A stretch of DNA of 64,000 nucleotides from positions 5,084,001 through 5,148,000 of the forward strand of contig NZ_CP092427.2 of NCBI RefSeq assembly GCF_022374875.2. The letters run 5' to 3'. Shown here one piece after another: positions 46,200-55,155 of this stretch. Made by a program: the position numbers and the translations under genes. The notes beneath the pieces are model-generated. The model ran no database searches and was not told the DNA's origin. It saw nothing but the letters and a program-made list of their open reading frames with translations. This DNA comes from Mycolicibacterium rufum (GTDB lineage: Bacteria > Actinomycetota > Actinomycetes > Mycobacteriales > Mycobacteriaceae). Positions within the stretch are counted from its first letter, which is position 1. Each line of letters begins with the position of its first letter.

Positions 46200-46465
46200 C
46201 GGCCGCCGCCCGCGGCGTTCCTCTTCTTTTCCGACTGGCCCGGCTCTAATACCTCGGTGCCGGCGTCGATCGGCGTCACCTGCACCATCGCCGGATCCGG
46301 CGACACCCTCTCGGCGATCTTGCGGCGGCTCGCGTCGATGACCGCCCGCGCCGCCGGGCTGCCCGTCACCGCGCGGTAGGTCCCGGCGAGCTGTTCATAG
46401 CGCTGCCTGCCGGCCTTGGTCCCCAACACGTAGCCGACGGCGGCAACGGCGACATACCCGATCAC
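46196..46465 (-). CDS. YtxH-like small membrane-anchored protein
   Basis: An 89-residue protein with one N-terminal hydrophobic helix (MIGYVAVAAVGYVLGTKAG), then RQRYEQLAGTYRAVTGSPAARAVIDASRRKIAERV, an amphipathic helix, and a disordered charged tail. The GYVLGTKAGRQRYEQ segment is the hallmark of actinobacterial YtxH-like proteins, which have no known biochemical role and are linked to envelope stress in other bacteria. The GTG is chosen for the strong GGAGGAG site six bases upstream; longer forms have an arginine-rich extension of low plausibility. It is monocistronic, convergent with the secreted protein. Confidence 0.72.
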   Translation of the reverse strand: MIGYVAVAAVGYVLGTKAGRQRYEQLAGTYRAVTGSPAARAVIDASRRKIAERVSPDPAMVQVTPIDAGTEVLEPGQSEKKRNAAGGGR

Positions 46466-46641
46466 GGGGCTCCTCCAGAACTGTCTCGCGTGACGACGCA
46501 ACCGAATCCGACGCCGTCCATCCCCTCCCATCCTGCCTCACTCTCGGCGCTGCGCGCCCGGCCGGGAACGCATTGGCGACCGTGGCCGGACGTAGGCTAG
46601 AGTGCTCTCTGGCCCGCGGCACAGCGTCCGCGGGAGGGCAA

Positions 46642-46717
<76 letters not shown>

Positions 46718-46744
46718 CGTTTTCTCGCACGGGCTGAACACGAA

Positions 46745-46779
46745 GCAGGGGCCGCACCCCTTCCGGGTGCGGCCCCTGC
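46745..46779. terminator. Bidirectional terminator hairpin
   Basis: A perfect 15-bp GC-rich stem (46745-46759 pairing with 46765-46779) around the 5-base loop CTTCC. No T-tract follows. It lies between tRNA-Asn and the convergent stop of the gene at 46791, so it can serve both. Confidence 0.85.
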
Positions 46780-46790
46780 TCACGTGGCTC

Positions 46791-47033
46791 CTAGCTGTTG
46801 CGAGCAGCCTTCTCTCGAGTCTCCTGAGTCTTCGCCTCGGCGCGGGCCTTCTCGGCCTCGGCCTCTTTCTTCGCCACGTCCTTCTGGGCCTCGGCCTTGT
46901 CCTGCTGAGCCTTGCCCTCCTCCTGGAGGCTGTCGCGGTTCAGAACGATTCCGAGAACCTGCTTGACGATGCCCACTGCACCGTTGACCAAGCTGTTCAC
47001 CGCGGCCAGCGGGCCACTGTTGCTGTCAGCCAT
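46791..47033 (-). CDS. CsbD-like small charged protein
   Basis: An 80-residue protein. The N-terminal half holds a short apolar helix (AVNSLVNGAVGIVKQVLGIVLN). From residue 33 the rest is a run of lysine, glutamate and alanine (EEGKAQQDKAEAQKDVAKKEAEAEKARAEAKTQETREKAA), predicted to form one long helix. The RDSLQEEGKAQQDKAEAQ stretch recalls the CsbD family of general-stress proteins, a loose match. The ATG has an AGGAGAC site. A role in stress or desiccation protection is plausible from composition but not shown. Confidence 0.6.
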   Translation of the reverse strand: MADSNSGPLAAVNSLVNGAVGIVKQVLGIVLNRDSLQEEGKAQQDKAEAQKDVAKKEAEAEKARAEAKTQETREKAARNS

Positions 47034-47183
47034 ATCGATGTCTCCTTGTCGAGTCGCTCATGCTGTCTCGGTAGTCGTACCCCCGTGCTAACTCGTGCAA
47101 GCGTCAGCTAGCAGATAGTGAGCGGGGTCACGCTGCGCCCGATGGCCGCCGCGGGAGTCGGCGATGGCGCAATCTCAGCTGCC

Positions 47184-47189
47184 TATCCT
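47184..47189 (+). promoter_or_regulatory. Putative leaderless -10 element of lppQ
   Basis: TATCCT, then seven bases, then the ATG at 47197, with no ribosome-binding site. Confidence 0.5.
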
Positions 47190-47196
47190 TGTGTCC

Positions 47197-47667
47197 ATGC
47201 GACTTGCGCGTGCCCTCGTGGCGCCGGTCATGGCGGGACTGCTGACCGCTGCGTGCGGCTGGAGCCCGCCGACACCGCCGCCGACGAGTACCCAGGCGTG
47301 CGGACCGGGCCCCGGCGCAGCCGCGGTCAGCGACGAGATCGCCATGCTGGCGCCCGCGTCGTGGACCGAGGCATCGCGGGGCCACGCTGCCGACTGCCGC
47401 CTCAACTGGGTGGTGGTCAGCGCCGGCGCCGCGTCCGACAGCCCGCAGCAGGTGCTGTTCTTCGACGGCGAAAAGGGCGTCGGCTCACCGACACCCGAAC
47501 CGCGGCCCTACATCACCGTGACCGCGCAGGGCGACCACGACGCCGTCGTCCAGTACCAGTGGCGCCAGGGTTCCGAGCCGGCGTGCTGCCCGACGGGTAT
47601 CGGATCGGCACGGGTCACCCTCGAGGACGGCAGGCTCACCATCCTCGATCCGATCCCCGGACCCTGA
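47197..47667 (+). CDS. lppQ: Lipoprotein LppQ-like
   Basis: A 156-residue lipoprotein. The signal peptide MRLARALVAPVMAGLLTAAC ends in a lipobox with C20 as the acylated residue (LTAAC-G). A proline/threonine-rich spacer (GWSPPTPPPTSTQ) follows. The mature domain holds three more cysteines (ACGPGPG, ADCRL, PACCPTG), likely disulfide-bonded. Position between tRNA-Asn and the next block matches M. tuberculosis lppQ (Rv2341). Anchored on the outer face of the membrane, its function is unknown. The leaderless ATG is preferred over an ATG 11 codons earlier because it gives a proper signal peptide. Confidence 0.78.
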   Translation: MRLARALVAPVMAGLLTAACGWSPPTPPPTSTQACGPGPGAAAVSDEIAMLAPASWTEASRGHAADCRLNWVVVSAGAASDSPQQVLFFDGEKGVGSPTPEPRPYITVTAQGDHDAVVQYQWRQGSEPACCPTGIGSARVTLEDGRLTILDPIPGP

Positions 47668-47671
47668 CGCG

Positions 47672-49633
47672 TCAGATCACGCCGGCGCTGGTCGCGTCCT
47701 GACGGCTGTGGTCGTCGGCATCGGGGATGTGCTCAGGATGCAGCATCTCGGCGTAGCGCAAGGACTCCGGAATGCCGAACCCGTCGACGAGCAGTTCGGC
47801 GTAGGGCCGAAGCCGCTTGCAGCGGTCGTTGATCGCCCGTGTCACCGCCTTGGCGCGTTCGGTGGACAGGAAGCGGTGCTCGACGAACCACGCCTTGTCC
47901 TCTTCGATCACGGTCAGCGCGTACAGATCGCAGACCAGTCCCAGGATCTCGCGGGCGGTGCGATCCTGGCAGCCGTCGATGCCCGCGACGAACGCCTCGA
48001 GGATGATCCGGTCGATGTGGGCCTGGGCGACGTGCAGCACATGGTCCTGCACGGAGTTGAAGGCCTCGAACGCGCTCATCTCCTTGGACTTGCTCTGCAG
48101 CCGGCGCGCCACCGACGCGGTCATGTACTCCTCGCGGTCCTCGAGCATCTTGACCTGCGTGCCGCGGTTGAAGAGGCTGCCCTCCTCCTCGTTGTCCTCG
48201 CGGCTGTCCAGGATGGTCTGCATGATCGTCTGCGCCGCAGTGCGTTTCAGCACCCGCTCACCGGCGAATCGGGCCGCGAAGCCAACCCACTCGACCGGGC
48301 TCATGCCCTTGATGTCGTCGGCGTAGGCGGTCAGCAGCTCCTTGGCGACGAGCTGGAACAGCACATGGTTGTCACCCTCGAACGTGGTGAACACGTCGGT
48401 GTCGGCCTTGAGCGCGATGAGCCGGTTCTCGGCGAGATAGCCTGCGCCGCCGCATGCTTCGCGTGCCTCCTGGATGGCGCGGGTGGCATGCCAGGTGTTG
48501 GCGGCCTTGAGGCCCGCGGCCCGCGACTCCAGCTCGCGCTGCTCCTCGGGGTCCGGGTCGTCGGCGGTCTGCAGCTCGTGGCACTTGGCCACCAGTTCGT
48601 TCTGCGCGAACTGCAGCGCATACGAGCGGGCAATCAGCGGGAAGAGCCGACGCTGGTGGACGAGGTAGTCCATCAGCAGGACCTCGCCGCCGTCGGGGTC
48701 GGAGAACTGGCGCCGCTGCAGCGCGTAGCGGGTCGCGATGTCGAGCGCGACGCGGGCCGCGGCGCCGGCACTGCCGCCGACGGTGACGCGCCCGCGGATG
48801 AGCGTGCCGAGCATCGTGAAGAACCGTCGGTTCGGGTTCTCGATCGGTGAGCTGTAGGTGCCGTCCGCGGCGACGTCGGCGTACTTGTTGAGCAGGTTGT
48901 CCCGCGGGATGCGGACGTGGTCGAACTGGAGGCGACCGTTGTCGACGCCGGGCAGCCCGCCCTTGTAGTGGCAGTCCGAGGTGGTCACGCCGGGCAGGTC
49001 GTTGCCCTCGTCGTCCCTGATGGGCACCACGAAGCAGTGCACGCCGTGGCCTTCGCCGTCGGGAGTGATCAGCTGGGCGAAAACCGCTGCGACACGAGCG
49101 GTCTCGGCGGCACCGCCGATGTAGTCCTTGCGCGCGGACGGCGTGGGGGAGTCGATCACGAACTCTTCGGTCGCCGGGTCGTAGGTGGCCGTGGTCTCGA
49201 GGGACTGGACGTCGCTGCCGTGCCCGGTCTCGGTCATGGCGAAGCAGCCGAGCAGCTCGAGGTTGATGAGCTTCTGCACGTAGGCCTCGTGGTGGCGCTC
49301 GGTGCCGAGGTTCTCGATCGCGCCGCCGAACAGGCCCCACTGCACGCCGGCCTTGACCATCAGCGACAGGTCGCTCATGGCAAGCATCTCGATTTGCGTG
49401 ACGGCGGCGCCGACGTCGCCGTTGCCGCCGTGCTCCTTCTTGAACCCGTCCTCGGCCGCGCCGCGCGCGGCCATGATCTTCAACTGCTCCGCCACCTTGG
49501 TGCGTGCGATGACGGTGTTGGGGGTGTAGTGCGGCCGGAAGATGTCGTTGCTGAGTTCCTTCCGCACCCTGTTCTTCACATCGCGCCAGCGGCCGTCGAG
49601 AGAATTCCGCAGATACTCCGCAGTGGTGGTCAT
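47672..49633 (-). CDS. Acyl-CoA dehydrogenase/oxidase-family protein, large form
   Basis: A 653-residue flavoprotein of the acyl-CoA dehydrogenase/oxidase superfamily. The FAD and substrate region includes LGCFAMTETGHGSDVQSLETTATYD. A middle domain reads RKDYIGGAAETARVAAVFAQLI. The C-terminal helical domain has LMDYLVHQRRLFPLIARSYALQ and the catalytic-base region AREACGGAGYLAENRL followed by TFEGDNHVLFQLVAKELL. The TFEGDN motif and length (well above the usual 400) match acyl-CoA oxidase-like enzymes. It would take part in beta-oxidation. The ATG of MTTTAEYL is chosen; an upstream extension looks random. It is monocistronic and converges on lppQ. Confidence 0.88.
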   Translation of the reverse strand: MTTTAEYLRNSLDGRWRDVKNRVRKELSNDIFRPHYTPNTVIARTKVAEQLKIMAARGAAEDGFKKEHGGNGDVGAAVTQIEMLAMSDLSLMVKAGVQWGLFGGAIENLGTERHHEAYVQKLINLELLGCFAMTETGHGSDVQSLETTATYDPATEEFVIDSPTPSARKDYIGGAAETARVAAVFAQLITPDGEGHGVHCFVVPIRDDEGNDLPGVTTSDCHYKGGLPGVDNGRLQFDHVRIPRDNLLNKYADVAADGTYSSPIENPNRRFFTMLGTLIRGRVTVGGSAGAAARVALDIATRYALQRRQFSDPDGGEVLLMDYLVHQRRLFPLIARSYALQFAQNELVAKCHELQTADDPDPEEQRELESRAAGLKAANTWHATRAIQEAREACGGAGYLAENRLIALKADTDVFTTFEGDNHVLFQLVAKELLTAYADDIKGMSPVEWVGFAARFAGERVLKRTAAQTIMQTILDSREDNEEEGSLFNRGTQVKMLEDREEYMTASVARRLQSKSKEMSAFEAFNSVQDHVLHVAQAHIDRIILEAFVAGIDGCQDRTAREILGLVCDLYALTVIEEDKAWFVEHRFLSTERAKAVTRAINDRCKRLRPYAELLVDGFGIPESLRYAEMLHPEHIPDADDHSRQDATSAGVI

Positions 49634-49734
49634 ACCTCGACGGTAGCCCGCAAAACTGCCGCGCAAACTGTGATGTCGCAAACCGTCACGATCCCGGTGT
49701 CCCCGAGACCGCCGGCGCGGCGTTGAATCATCGC

Positions 49735-50445
49735 ATGACCGACTCAGGTGCTGCGCACGTCGAGGATCACCGGCACGCGGACGTGACGGGCGGGTGGCTG
49801 CGCGCCGCGACGTTCGGCGCGATGGACGGGCTGGTGAGCAACACGGCGCTGATTGCAGGCGTGGCCGCCAGCGCGGACGCCCCGACGGTGGTGATCAGCG
49901 GGGCGGCCGGACTGCTCGCCGGCGCCTTCTCGATGGCGCTGGGCGAGTACACGTCGGTGACGACCGCCAACGAGCAGATCGACTCGGAGGTGCACGTCGA
50001 GCGATCGTCGTTCCAGCGTCAACCCGAGGCCGAGCAGGCCGAGCTGGTCGCCAAGCTCGTCGCCTTGGGGATGTCCCCCGAGACGGCCGCCACGGCGTCC
50101 GAGGAGATCCACCAGGACGACCACAAGGCGATCAACTTCCACCTGATCCAGGAGCTCGGCGTGGATCCGCAGGAGAAGCCCTCGCCGCGGCTGGCCGCGG
50201 GGTCCTCGTTCGTGATGTTCGCGATCGGCGCGGTGATCCCGTTGATCCCGTACCTGCTGGGTTACGAGATCCTTTGGGCGGGATTGGCTTTCGGCGGGTT
50301 CGGGCTGATGCTGGCCGGCGCTGCGGCAGCGCGCATCACCCGCCGGTCACCGGTGCTTGGATCGCTGCGGCAGTTGACGTTCGGCGCGGTGGCGATCGCC
50401 GCCACCTACCTCGTCGGGCACCTCATCGGCGTCGCCGCGACCTGA
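49735..50445 (+). CDS. VIT1/CCC1-family metal transporter
   Basis: A 236-residue membrane protein of the VIT1/CCC1 family, which moves iron or manganese out of the cytoplasm. The N-terminal WLRAATFGAMDGLVSNTALIAGVAAS and the SMALGEYTSVTTANEQIDSEV segment are signatures. A charged cytoplasmic loop with EIHQDDHKAINFHLIQELGVDP corresponds to the metal-binding region, here shortened. Five helices end with LTFGAVAIAATYLVGHLIGV. TTGAAT six bases before the ATG could make it leaderless. It is convergent with the MFS gene two bases away. Metal specificity is inferred from family. Confidence 0.88.
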   Translation: MTDSGAAHVEDHRHADVTGGWLRAATFGAMDGLVSNTALIAGVAASADAPTVVISGAAGLLAGAFSMALGEYTSVTTANEQIDSEVHVERSSFQRQPEAEQAELVAKLVALGMSPETAATASEEIHQDDHKAINFHLIQELGVDPQEKPSPRLAAGSSFVMFAIGAVIPLIPYLLGYEILWAGLAFGGFGLMLAGAAAARITRRSPVLGSLRQLTFGAVAIAATYLVGHLIGVAAT

Positions 50446-50447
50446 GC

Positions 50448-51677
50448 TCAGCTCTCGTTGCCGACGGTGACGGCGCGCGCCTCGTCGGTGAGTTCCTCGA
50501 GCTCGGTCTCCTCGTCGTCGATGTGGCCCAGGTGTGTTCGCGTCACCGTCAGGACACCCGCGGCCAGCAGCACGGCGCCCGCGCCGACCCAGAACGGCAG
50601 ATGCACGCTGATGTTCTCACCGAGGACGCCCGCCAGCCACGGGGCCACCGCGGCGCCGCCGAACCGCATGAAGCTGTAGGCCGCCGACGCAACCCCGCGT
50701 TCCACCGGGGCCGCCTTCATCACGGTCTCGGTGATCAGCGTGTTGTTGATCCCGATCCACAGACCCGCGATGACGACGCAGGCGGCCAGCACCGGCTTGT
50801 GGTCGGTCCACACCGCCATCGCGGCGAGCGTGGCGGTCATCAGCAGCAGGTTGACCACCAGCGTGCGGACGGTGCCGAAGCGGTGCTGCAGGCGCGGCGC
50901 CACGAACACCGACGTGAAGGCCAGCGCCAGACCCCAGCCGAAGAAGATCAGACCGATCTCCTGGGCGCCCATGTCGAGGGGGAACGGGGTGAACGCCAGC
51001 AGCGTGAAGAAGCCGAAGTTGTACAGCAGCGCGGTGGTCGCGACGCCCAGCAGTCCGCGGTGCGCCAGCGCCCGGAACGGATCGGCCAGTGTGGTGGCCC
51101 GCGCGGCGGGCGGGGTCGCCGGCAGCAGGAACGCCGTCACCAGCAGCGCGACGGCCATCAGGGCCGAGACGCCGAAAAAGGGTCCGCGCCAGGAGATCTC
51201 GCCGAGCACTCCGCCGACGAGGGGGCCGACGGCGATGCCCAGGCCCAGGGCGGCCTCGTAGAGGATGATCGCCTGCGCGACCGACCCCCGTGCCGAGTTC
51301 ACGATCGTGGCCAGCGCCGTCGCGATGAACAGGGCGTTGCCCAGGCCCCACAGCGCCCGCCAGCCGACGATGCCCATGACGGTGTCCGACATCCCGGCCA
51401 GCCCGGCGCCGGCGATGATGATCACCAGACCGATCAGCAGCGTGCGCTTGGGTCCGATGCGGCTGGCCACTACGCCGGTGATCAGCATCGCGACGCCCAT
51501 CACCGCCATGTAGCTGGTGAACAGCAGGGAGACCTGCGACGGCGAGGCGTTGAGGTTGTCGGCGATCGGTTTCAGGATCGGGTCGACCAGGCCGATCCCC
51601 ATGAAGGCGACGACGGAAGCGAACGCGACGGCCCAGACGGCCTTGGGTTGGCGCCACATCTGTGTTTCGACAGACAC
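50448..51677 (-). CDS. MFS transporter
   Basis: A 409-residue major facilitator with 12 predicted helices. The typical loop 2-3 signature appears as GVVASRIGPKRTLLIGL, and its repeat in the second half as APRLQHRFGTVRTLVV. The motif C-like GPLVGGVLGEISWRGPF in helix 5 indicates a drug/H+ antiporter of the 14- or 12-helix export class. The C-terminal tail (DDEETELEELTDEARAV) is acidic. It starts at GTG with AAGGAG upstream. The MarR gene lies 23 bases upstream on the same strand, so the two probably form one operon with MarR controlling efflux. The substrate is unknown. Confidence 0.88.
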   Translation of the reverse strand: MSVETQMWRQPKAVWAVAFASVVAFMGIGLVDPILKPIADNLNASPSQVSLLFTSYMAVMGVAMLITGVVASRIGPKRTLLIGLVIIIAGAGLAGMSDTVMGIVGWRALWGLGNALFIATALATIVNSARGSVAQAIILYEAALGLGIAVGPLVGGVLGEISWRGPFFGVSALMAVALLVTAFLLPATPPAARATTLADPFRALAHRGLLGVATTALLYNFGFFTLLAFTPFPLDMGAQEIGLIFFGWGLALAFTSVFVAPRLQHRFGTVRTLVVNLLLMTATLAAMAVWTDHKPVLAACVVIAGLWIGINNTLITETVMKAAPVERGVASAAYSFMRFGGAAVAPWLAGVLGENISVHLPFWVGAGAVLLAAGVLTVTRTHLGHIDDEETELEELTDEARAVTVGNES

Positions 51678-51700
51678 AGGCGAACCACTCCTTTCAGGTT

Positions 51701-52150
51701 TCAGCGTGCGGTGGTGCGGGGGGAGGTGGCGTCGGTGATGAGGCGGCGCATCACGTCGACGGCTTCGGTGAGGCAGGCCCGGTCGGCCTCGCTGAGGCGT
51801 TCCAGGTAGGGATCGACGGCGGCACCGCGATCGGCGCGGGCCTGCTGCAGGGCCTGCTTGCCCTCCGGAGTGATCTTGATCAGGACCGCGCGGGCGTCCT
51901 GGGGGTCGGTGGTCCGGGTCACCATGCCGGCGTCCTCGAGGCGACGCACCTGCGTGGTCATCGTGGGCTGCGAGCAGTGGTCGAGTGCGGCGAGGTCGGA
52001 GATGCGTGCCTCGCCGCGGTCATCGATCGTGGACAACAGCCGGGCCTGCGCGAAGGGGATCGGCATCCGCACCCGCTGGTTGGCCAGCCGGTTGAGCCGC
52101 GCCACCACCGAGAGCAGGTCTGCGCCGAGTGTGGGGGACATGCCCGCCAT
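51701..52150 (-). CDS. MarR-family transcriptional regulator (Rv2327-like)
   Basis: A 149-residue MarR repressor. The winged helix is in FAQARLLSTIDDRGEARISDLAALDHCSQPTMTTQVRRLEDAGMVTRTTDPQDARAVLIKITPEGK, the canonical MarR DNA-binding core with the wing DPQDAR. The ATG at 52150 lies beside a 5-5-5 palindrome at 52156-52170. It precedes the MFS gene on the same strand and is divergent from the ECF transporter gene, as Rv2327 is from Rv2326c in M. tuberculosis by memory. It may regulate one or both sides. The inducer is unknown. Confidence 0.88.
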   Translation of the reverse strand: MAGMSPTLGADLLSVVARLNRLANQRVRMPIPFAQARLLSTIDDRGEARISDLAALDHCSQPTMTTQVRRLEDAGMVTRTTDPQDARAVLIKITPEGKQALQQARADRGAAVDPYLERLSEADRACLTEAVDVMRRLITDATSPRTTAR

Positions 52151-52155
52151 GTTTC

Positions 52156-52170
52156 CATAGAAATCCTATG
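52156..52170. promoter_or_regulatory. Probable MarR operator
   Basis: CATAG-AAATC-CTATG is a perfect 5-bp inverted repeat around 5 bases, six bases before the MarR ATG. Read on the minus strand it also contains TAGGAT, a good -10, so the site would overlap the promoter. Confidence 0.6.
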
Positions 52171-52235
52171 CATTCCACCGGCCCCGCCGTGGCAGCGCTC
52201 ACACGCCGGCCCGCGGAGGCGCCCGCGCGGGCTGG

Positions 52236-52241
52236 CAGAAT
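52236..52241 (+). promoter_or_regulatory. Putative leaderless -10 element
   Basis: CAGAAT, then six bases, then the ATG of the ECF transporter gene at 52248. No ribosome-binding site is visible. Confidence 0.4.
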
Positions 52242-52247
52242 CGTGAA

Positions 52248-54305
52248 ATGACCACGGCCGGCCCCCAGCGCTCTCCGCGACGGTTGGGCTCGCTGAAACC
52301 GGTCGAACTGGCGCAGGCGTCGGTGATGGCGGCGTTGTGCGCGGCCATCGCGATCATCGCGGTCGTCGTGCCGTTCGCGGCGGGCCTGTCCCTGTTGGGC
52401 ACCGTTCCGATGGGGCTGCTGGCGTACCGCTACCGGCTGCGGGTGCTCATCACCGCCACGGTCGCCGGCGGCCTGGTGGCCTTCCTGATCGCCGGCATGG
52501 GCGGCTTCATGACCGTCGTGAACTGTGCGTACATCGGCGGGCTGACCGGCATCGTGAAACGCCGCGGCCGCGGGACGCCGACGGTGGTCGCGGCCTCGCT
52601 CGTGGCCGGCGCGGCGTTCGGTGTGTTCGCCGTCGCCGCGCTGACGGTGCTGAGCCGGTTGCGGCACCTCATCTTCGAGTCGATGACCGCGAATGTCGAC
52701 GGCGTGGCCGCCATCATGTCGCGGGTGCCCCAGCTGGAGGGCGCTGCCGAGCGGCTCAAGAGCGACTTCGCCACCGCGCTGCACTACTGGCCGCTGTTGT
52801 TGTTCGCCATCGGGGTGGGCACCATCCTGTGGGTCAGTCTTGTCGGATGGTGGGCGCTGTCGCGGGTGATGTCGCGCCTGCTCGGCGTTCCCGACGTGCA
52901 CAAGCTGGAGACCCCGATCGGTGACGGGCCCGTCGACCCGGTTCCGCTGCAGCTGCACGACGTCCGGTTCCGGTACCCGTCGGCGGCCAAGGACGCGCTG
53001 GGTCCGGTGTCGATGGCGGTGGAGCCCGGCGAACACGTCGCGGTCACCGGGGCCAACGGCTCGGGCAAGACCACGCTGATGCTGGTGCTGTCCGGTCGCG
53101 AACCGACCGCGGGGACGGTGCAGCGGCCCGGCGCGGTCGGTCTCGGCCGCACCGGCGGCACCGCGGTGGTGATGCAGCATCCCGAGAGCCAGGTGCTCGG
53201 CACGCGCGTCGCCGACGACGTGGTGTGGGGTCTGCCGCCCGGGACGTCGATCGACGTCGACCGGCTACTCGGCGAGGTGGGCCTCGACGGGTTCGCCGAG
53301 CGCGACACCGGCGGGTTGTCCGGCGGTGAACTGCAGCGCCTCGCCGTCGCCGGCGCGCTGGCGCGCGAGCCCGCCCTGTTGATCGCCGACGAGGTCACCA
53401 GCATGGTGGACCAGGACGGTCGCGAGGGTCTGATGTCGGTGCTGTCCGGGCTGACCCGCCGCCACCGCACCGCGCTGGTGCACATCACCCACTACAACGA
53501 CGAGGCCGAGGCCGCCGACCGCACGGTCACGCTGAGCGGCAACGGCGCCTCGGCCGACAACGTTGCCGGCCAGGAGATGGTGGAGACCGCCGAGGTGCCG
53601 GTGGCTGCGGCGGACCCCGACCGCCCGCCCGGCCCGCCGGTGCTGGAGCTTCGCGGTGTCGGTCACGTGTACGGCCATGGCACACCATGGGCGAAGGCCG
53701 CGCTGCGCGGCATCGACTTCGCGGTGCACGAAGGCGACGGCGTTTTGATCCACGGTCTCAACGGTTCGGGCAAGTCGACGCTGGCGTGGATCATGGCGGG
53801 GCTCACCGTGCCGACCGTCGGCTCGTGCCTGCTCGACGGTGAGCCGGTGTCCGATCAGGTTGGCGCCGTGGCGATTTCGTTCCAGGCGGCCCGGCTGCAA
53901 TTGATGCGCAGTCACGTCGCGCTGGAGATCGCCTCGTCGGCGGGCTTCTCGATGTACGACCAGGCCAGGGTCACCGATGCGCTCAACACGGTCGGGCTTG
54001 ATCCGACGCTGGCGTCGCGCCGTATCGATCAGCTCAGCGGCGGCCAGATGCGGCGGGTCGTGCTGGCCGGCCTGCTGGCCCGGTCACCGCGCGCACTGAT
54101 CCTCGACGAGCCGCTGGCCGGGTTGGACGCCGCGTCGGCGCGCGGACTGCTGCGGCTGCTCGAGGACCTGCGCCGGCGCCGGGGATTGACCGTCGTGGTG
54201 ATCTCCCACGATTTCGCGGGTCTGGAGGAACTCTGCCCGCGCACGCTGCATCTGCAGGACGGGGAGCTGGCCTCCGTGCCCACCGCCGCGGGAGGTCAGC
54301 AGTGA
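52248..54305 (+). CDS. ECF-type ABC transporter: membrane domain fused to two ATPases
   Basis: A 685-residue fusion. Residues 1 to about 215 are a membrane domain with five to six helices (DUF2232/S-component-like: [50 protein letters not shown]). Two ATP-binding cassettes follow. The first has Walker [10 protein letters not shown], signature LSGGELQRL and Walker B LLIADE. The second has [18 protein letters not shown] and ALILDEP. Together with the T protein in the next gene this makes a complete energy-coupling-factor importer from two genes. The first Walker B ends in DEV rather than DEP. The substrate, probably a vitamin or metal, cannot be read. It matches M. tuberculosis Rv2326c by size and place. 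Confidence 0.87.
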   Translation: MTTAGPQRSPRRLGSLKPVELAQASVMAALCAAIAIIAVVVPFAAGLSLLGTVPMGLLAYRYRLRVLITATVAGGLVAFLIAGMGGFMTVVNCAYIGGLTGIVKRRGRGTPTVVAASLVAGAAFGVFAVAALTVLSRLRHLIFESMTANVDGVAAIMSRVPQLEGAAERLKSDFATALHYWPLLLFAIGVGTILWVSLVGWWALSRVMSRLLGVPDVHKLETPIGDGPVDPVPLQLHDVRFRYPSAAKDALGPVSMAVEPGEHVAVTGANGSGKTTLMLVLSGREPTAGTVQRPGAVGLGRTGGTAVVMQHPESQVLGTRVADDVVWGLPPGTSIDVDRLLGEVGLDGFAERDTGGLSGGELQRLAVAGALAREPALLIADEVTSMVDQDGREGLMSVLSGLTRRHRTALVHITHYNDEAEAADRTVTLSGNGASADNVAGQEMVETAEVPVAAADPDRPPGPPVLELRGVGHVYGHGTPWAKAALRGIDFAVHEGDGVLIHGLNGSGKSTLAWIMAGLTVPTVGSCLLDGEPVSDQVGAVAISFQAARLQLMRSHVALEIASSAGFSMYDQARVTDALNTVGLDPTLASRRIDQLSGGQMRRVVLAGLLARSPRALILDEPLAGLDAASARGLLRLLEDLRRRRGLTVVVISHDFAGLEELCPRTLHLQDGELASVPTAAGGQQ

Positions 54306-55138
54306 GTTCCCGCAAACAGCGCAGGCAGGTGGTGTTGCTGCGGCCCGTGCCGGGACGCACCGTGATCCATGACCTCTGGGCCGGCGCCAAACTGCTCATC
54401 GTCGCGGGCATCGGGGTGCTGCTGACGTTCTATCCCGGCTGGGTGCCGATCGCCGCCGTGGCGCTGCTCGTCGTGGTGGCCGCCAGGATGGCCCACATCC
54501 CGCGCGGCGTGCTGCCGACGATTCCGCGCTGGCTGTGGTTCCTGCTCGCACTGGGAGCGCTGACCGCCACCTTCGCCGGCGGCACCCCGGTGGTCGCCCT
54601 GGGTTCGGTGGAGATCGGCCTGGGCGGGCTGCTGAACTTCCTGCGCATCACCGCGCTGTCGATCGTGCTGCTCGGCCTCGGCGCGATGGTGTCCTGGACC
54701 ACCAACGTCGCCGAGATCGCGCCCGCGGTGGCCGCCCTGGGCAGGCCGCTGCGCCCGCTGCGTATCCCGGTCGACGACTGGGCGGTGGCAGTCTCGTTGG
54801 CGCTGAGGGCGTTTCCGATGCTGATCGACGAATTCAGTGTGCTCTACGCGGCGCGCCGGCTGCGGCCGCAGGACGTCGACGTGCACCGGCGGACGCGGGG
54901 GCGGCGCTGGGCCGCCGAGCTGATCGACCTGCTGGCCGCCGCGATCACGGTGGCGTTGCGCCGGGCCGACGAGATGGGTGACGCGATCACCGCCCGCGGT
55001 GGCGCCGGCCAGATCTCGGCCGCACCGTCTCGGCCTGCGCGTCGCGACTGGGTGGCCTTCGCGGTCGTCGTCGCGGTCTGCGGCGTGGCGCTGGCCGTCG
55101 AGCTGACGGTGTTTCCCACCAGCGCCGCCCGCAGCTGA
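54302..55138 (+). CDS. ECF transporter T component (EcfT-like)
   Basis: A 278-residue membrane protein of the CbiQ/EcfT family. It has five helices, beginning with [36 protein letters not shown]. The two cytoplasmic coupling helices contain the A-R-G/x motifs, here as [20 protein letters not shown] and [12 protein letters not shown], which dock in the two ATPase subunits. It starts at GTG overlapping the ATPase gene by four bases. With the fused protein upstream it would form a working importer. It corresponds to Rv2325c by position. Confidence 0.85.
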   Translation: MSSRKQRRQVVLLRPVPGRTVIHDLWAGAKLLIVAGIGVLLTFYPGWVPIAAVALLVVVAARMAHIPRGVLPTIPRWLWFLLALGALTATFAGGTPVVALGSVEIGLGGLLNFLRITALSIVLLGLGAMVSWTTNVAEIAPAVAALGRPLRPLRIPVDDWAVAVSLALRAFPMLIDEFSVLYAARRLRPQDVDVHRRTRGRRWAAELIDLLAAAITVALRRADEMGDAITARGGAGQISAAPSRPARRDWVAFAVVVAVCGVALAVELTVFPTSAARS

Positions 55139-55143
55139 GCCAT

Positions 55144-55149
55144 TACGGT
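55144..55149 (+). promoter_or_regulatory. Putative leaderless -10 element of tldD
   Basis: TACGGT, then six bases, then the GTG of tldD at 55156, with no ribosome-binding site. Confidence 0.5.
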
Positions 55150-55155
55150 GAAGGC

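Noticed and set aside
47672..49633. FadE5 assignment for the large acyl-CoA dehydrogenase
   Set aside because: Length and motifs fit the superfamily, but I could not tell paralogues apart by eye, so no symbol is given.
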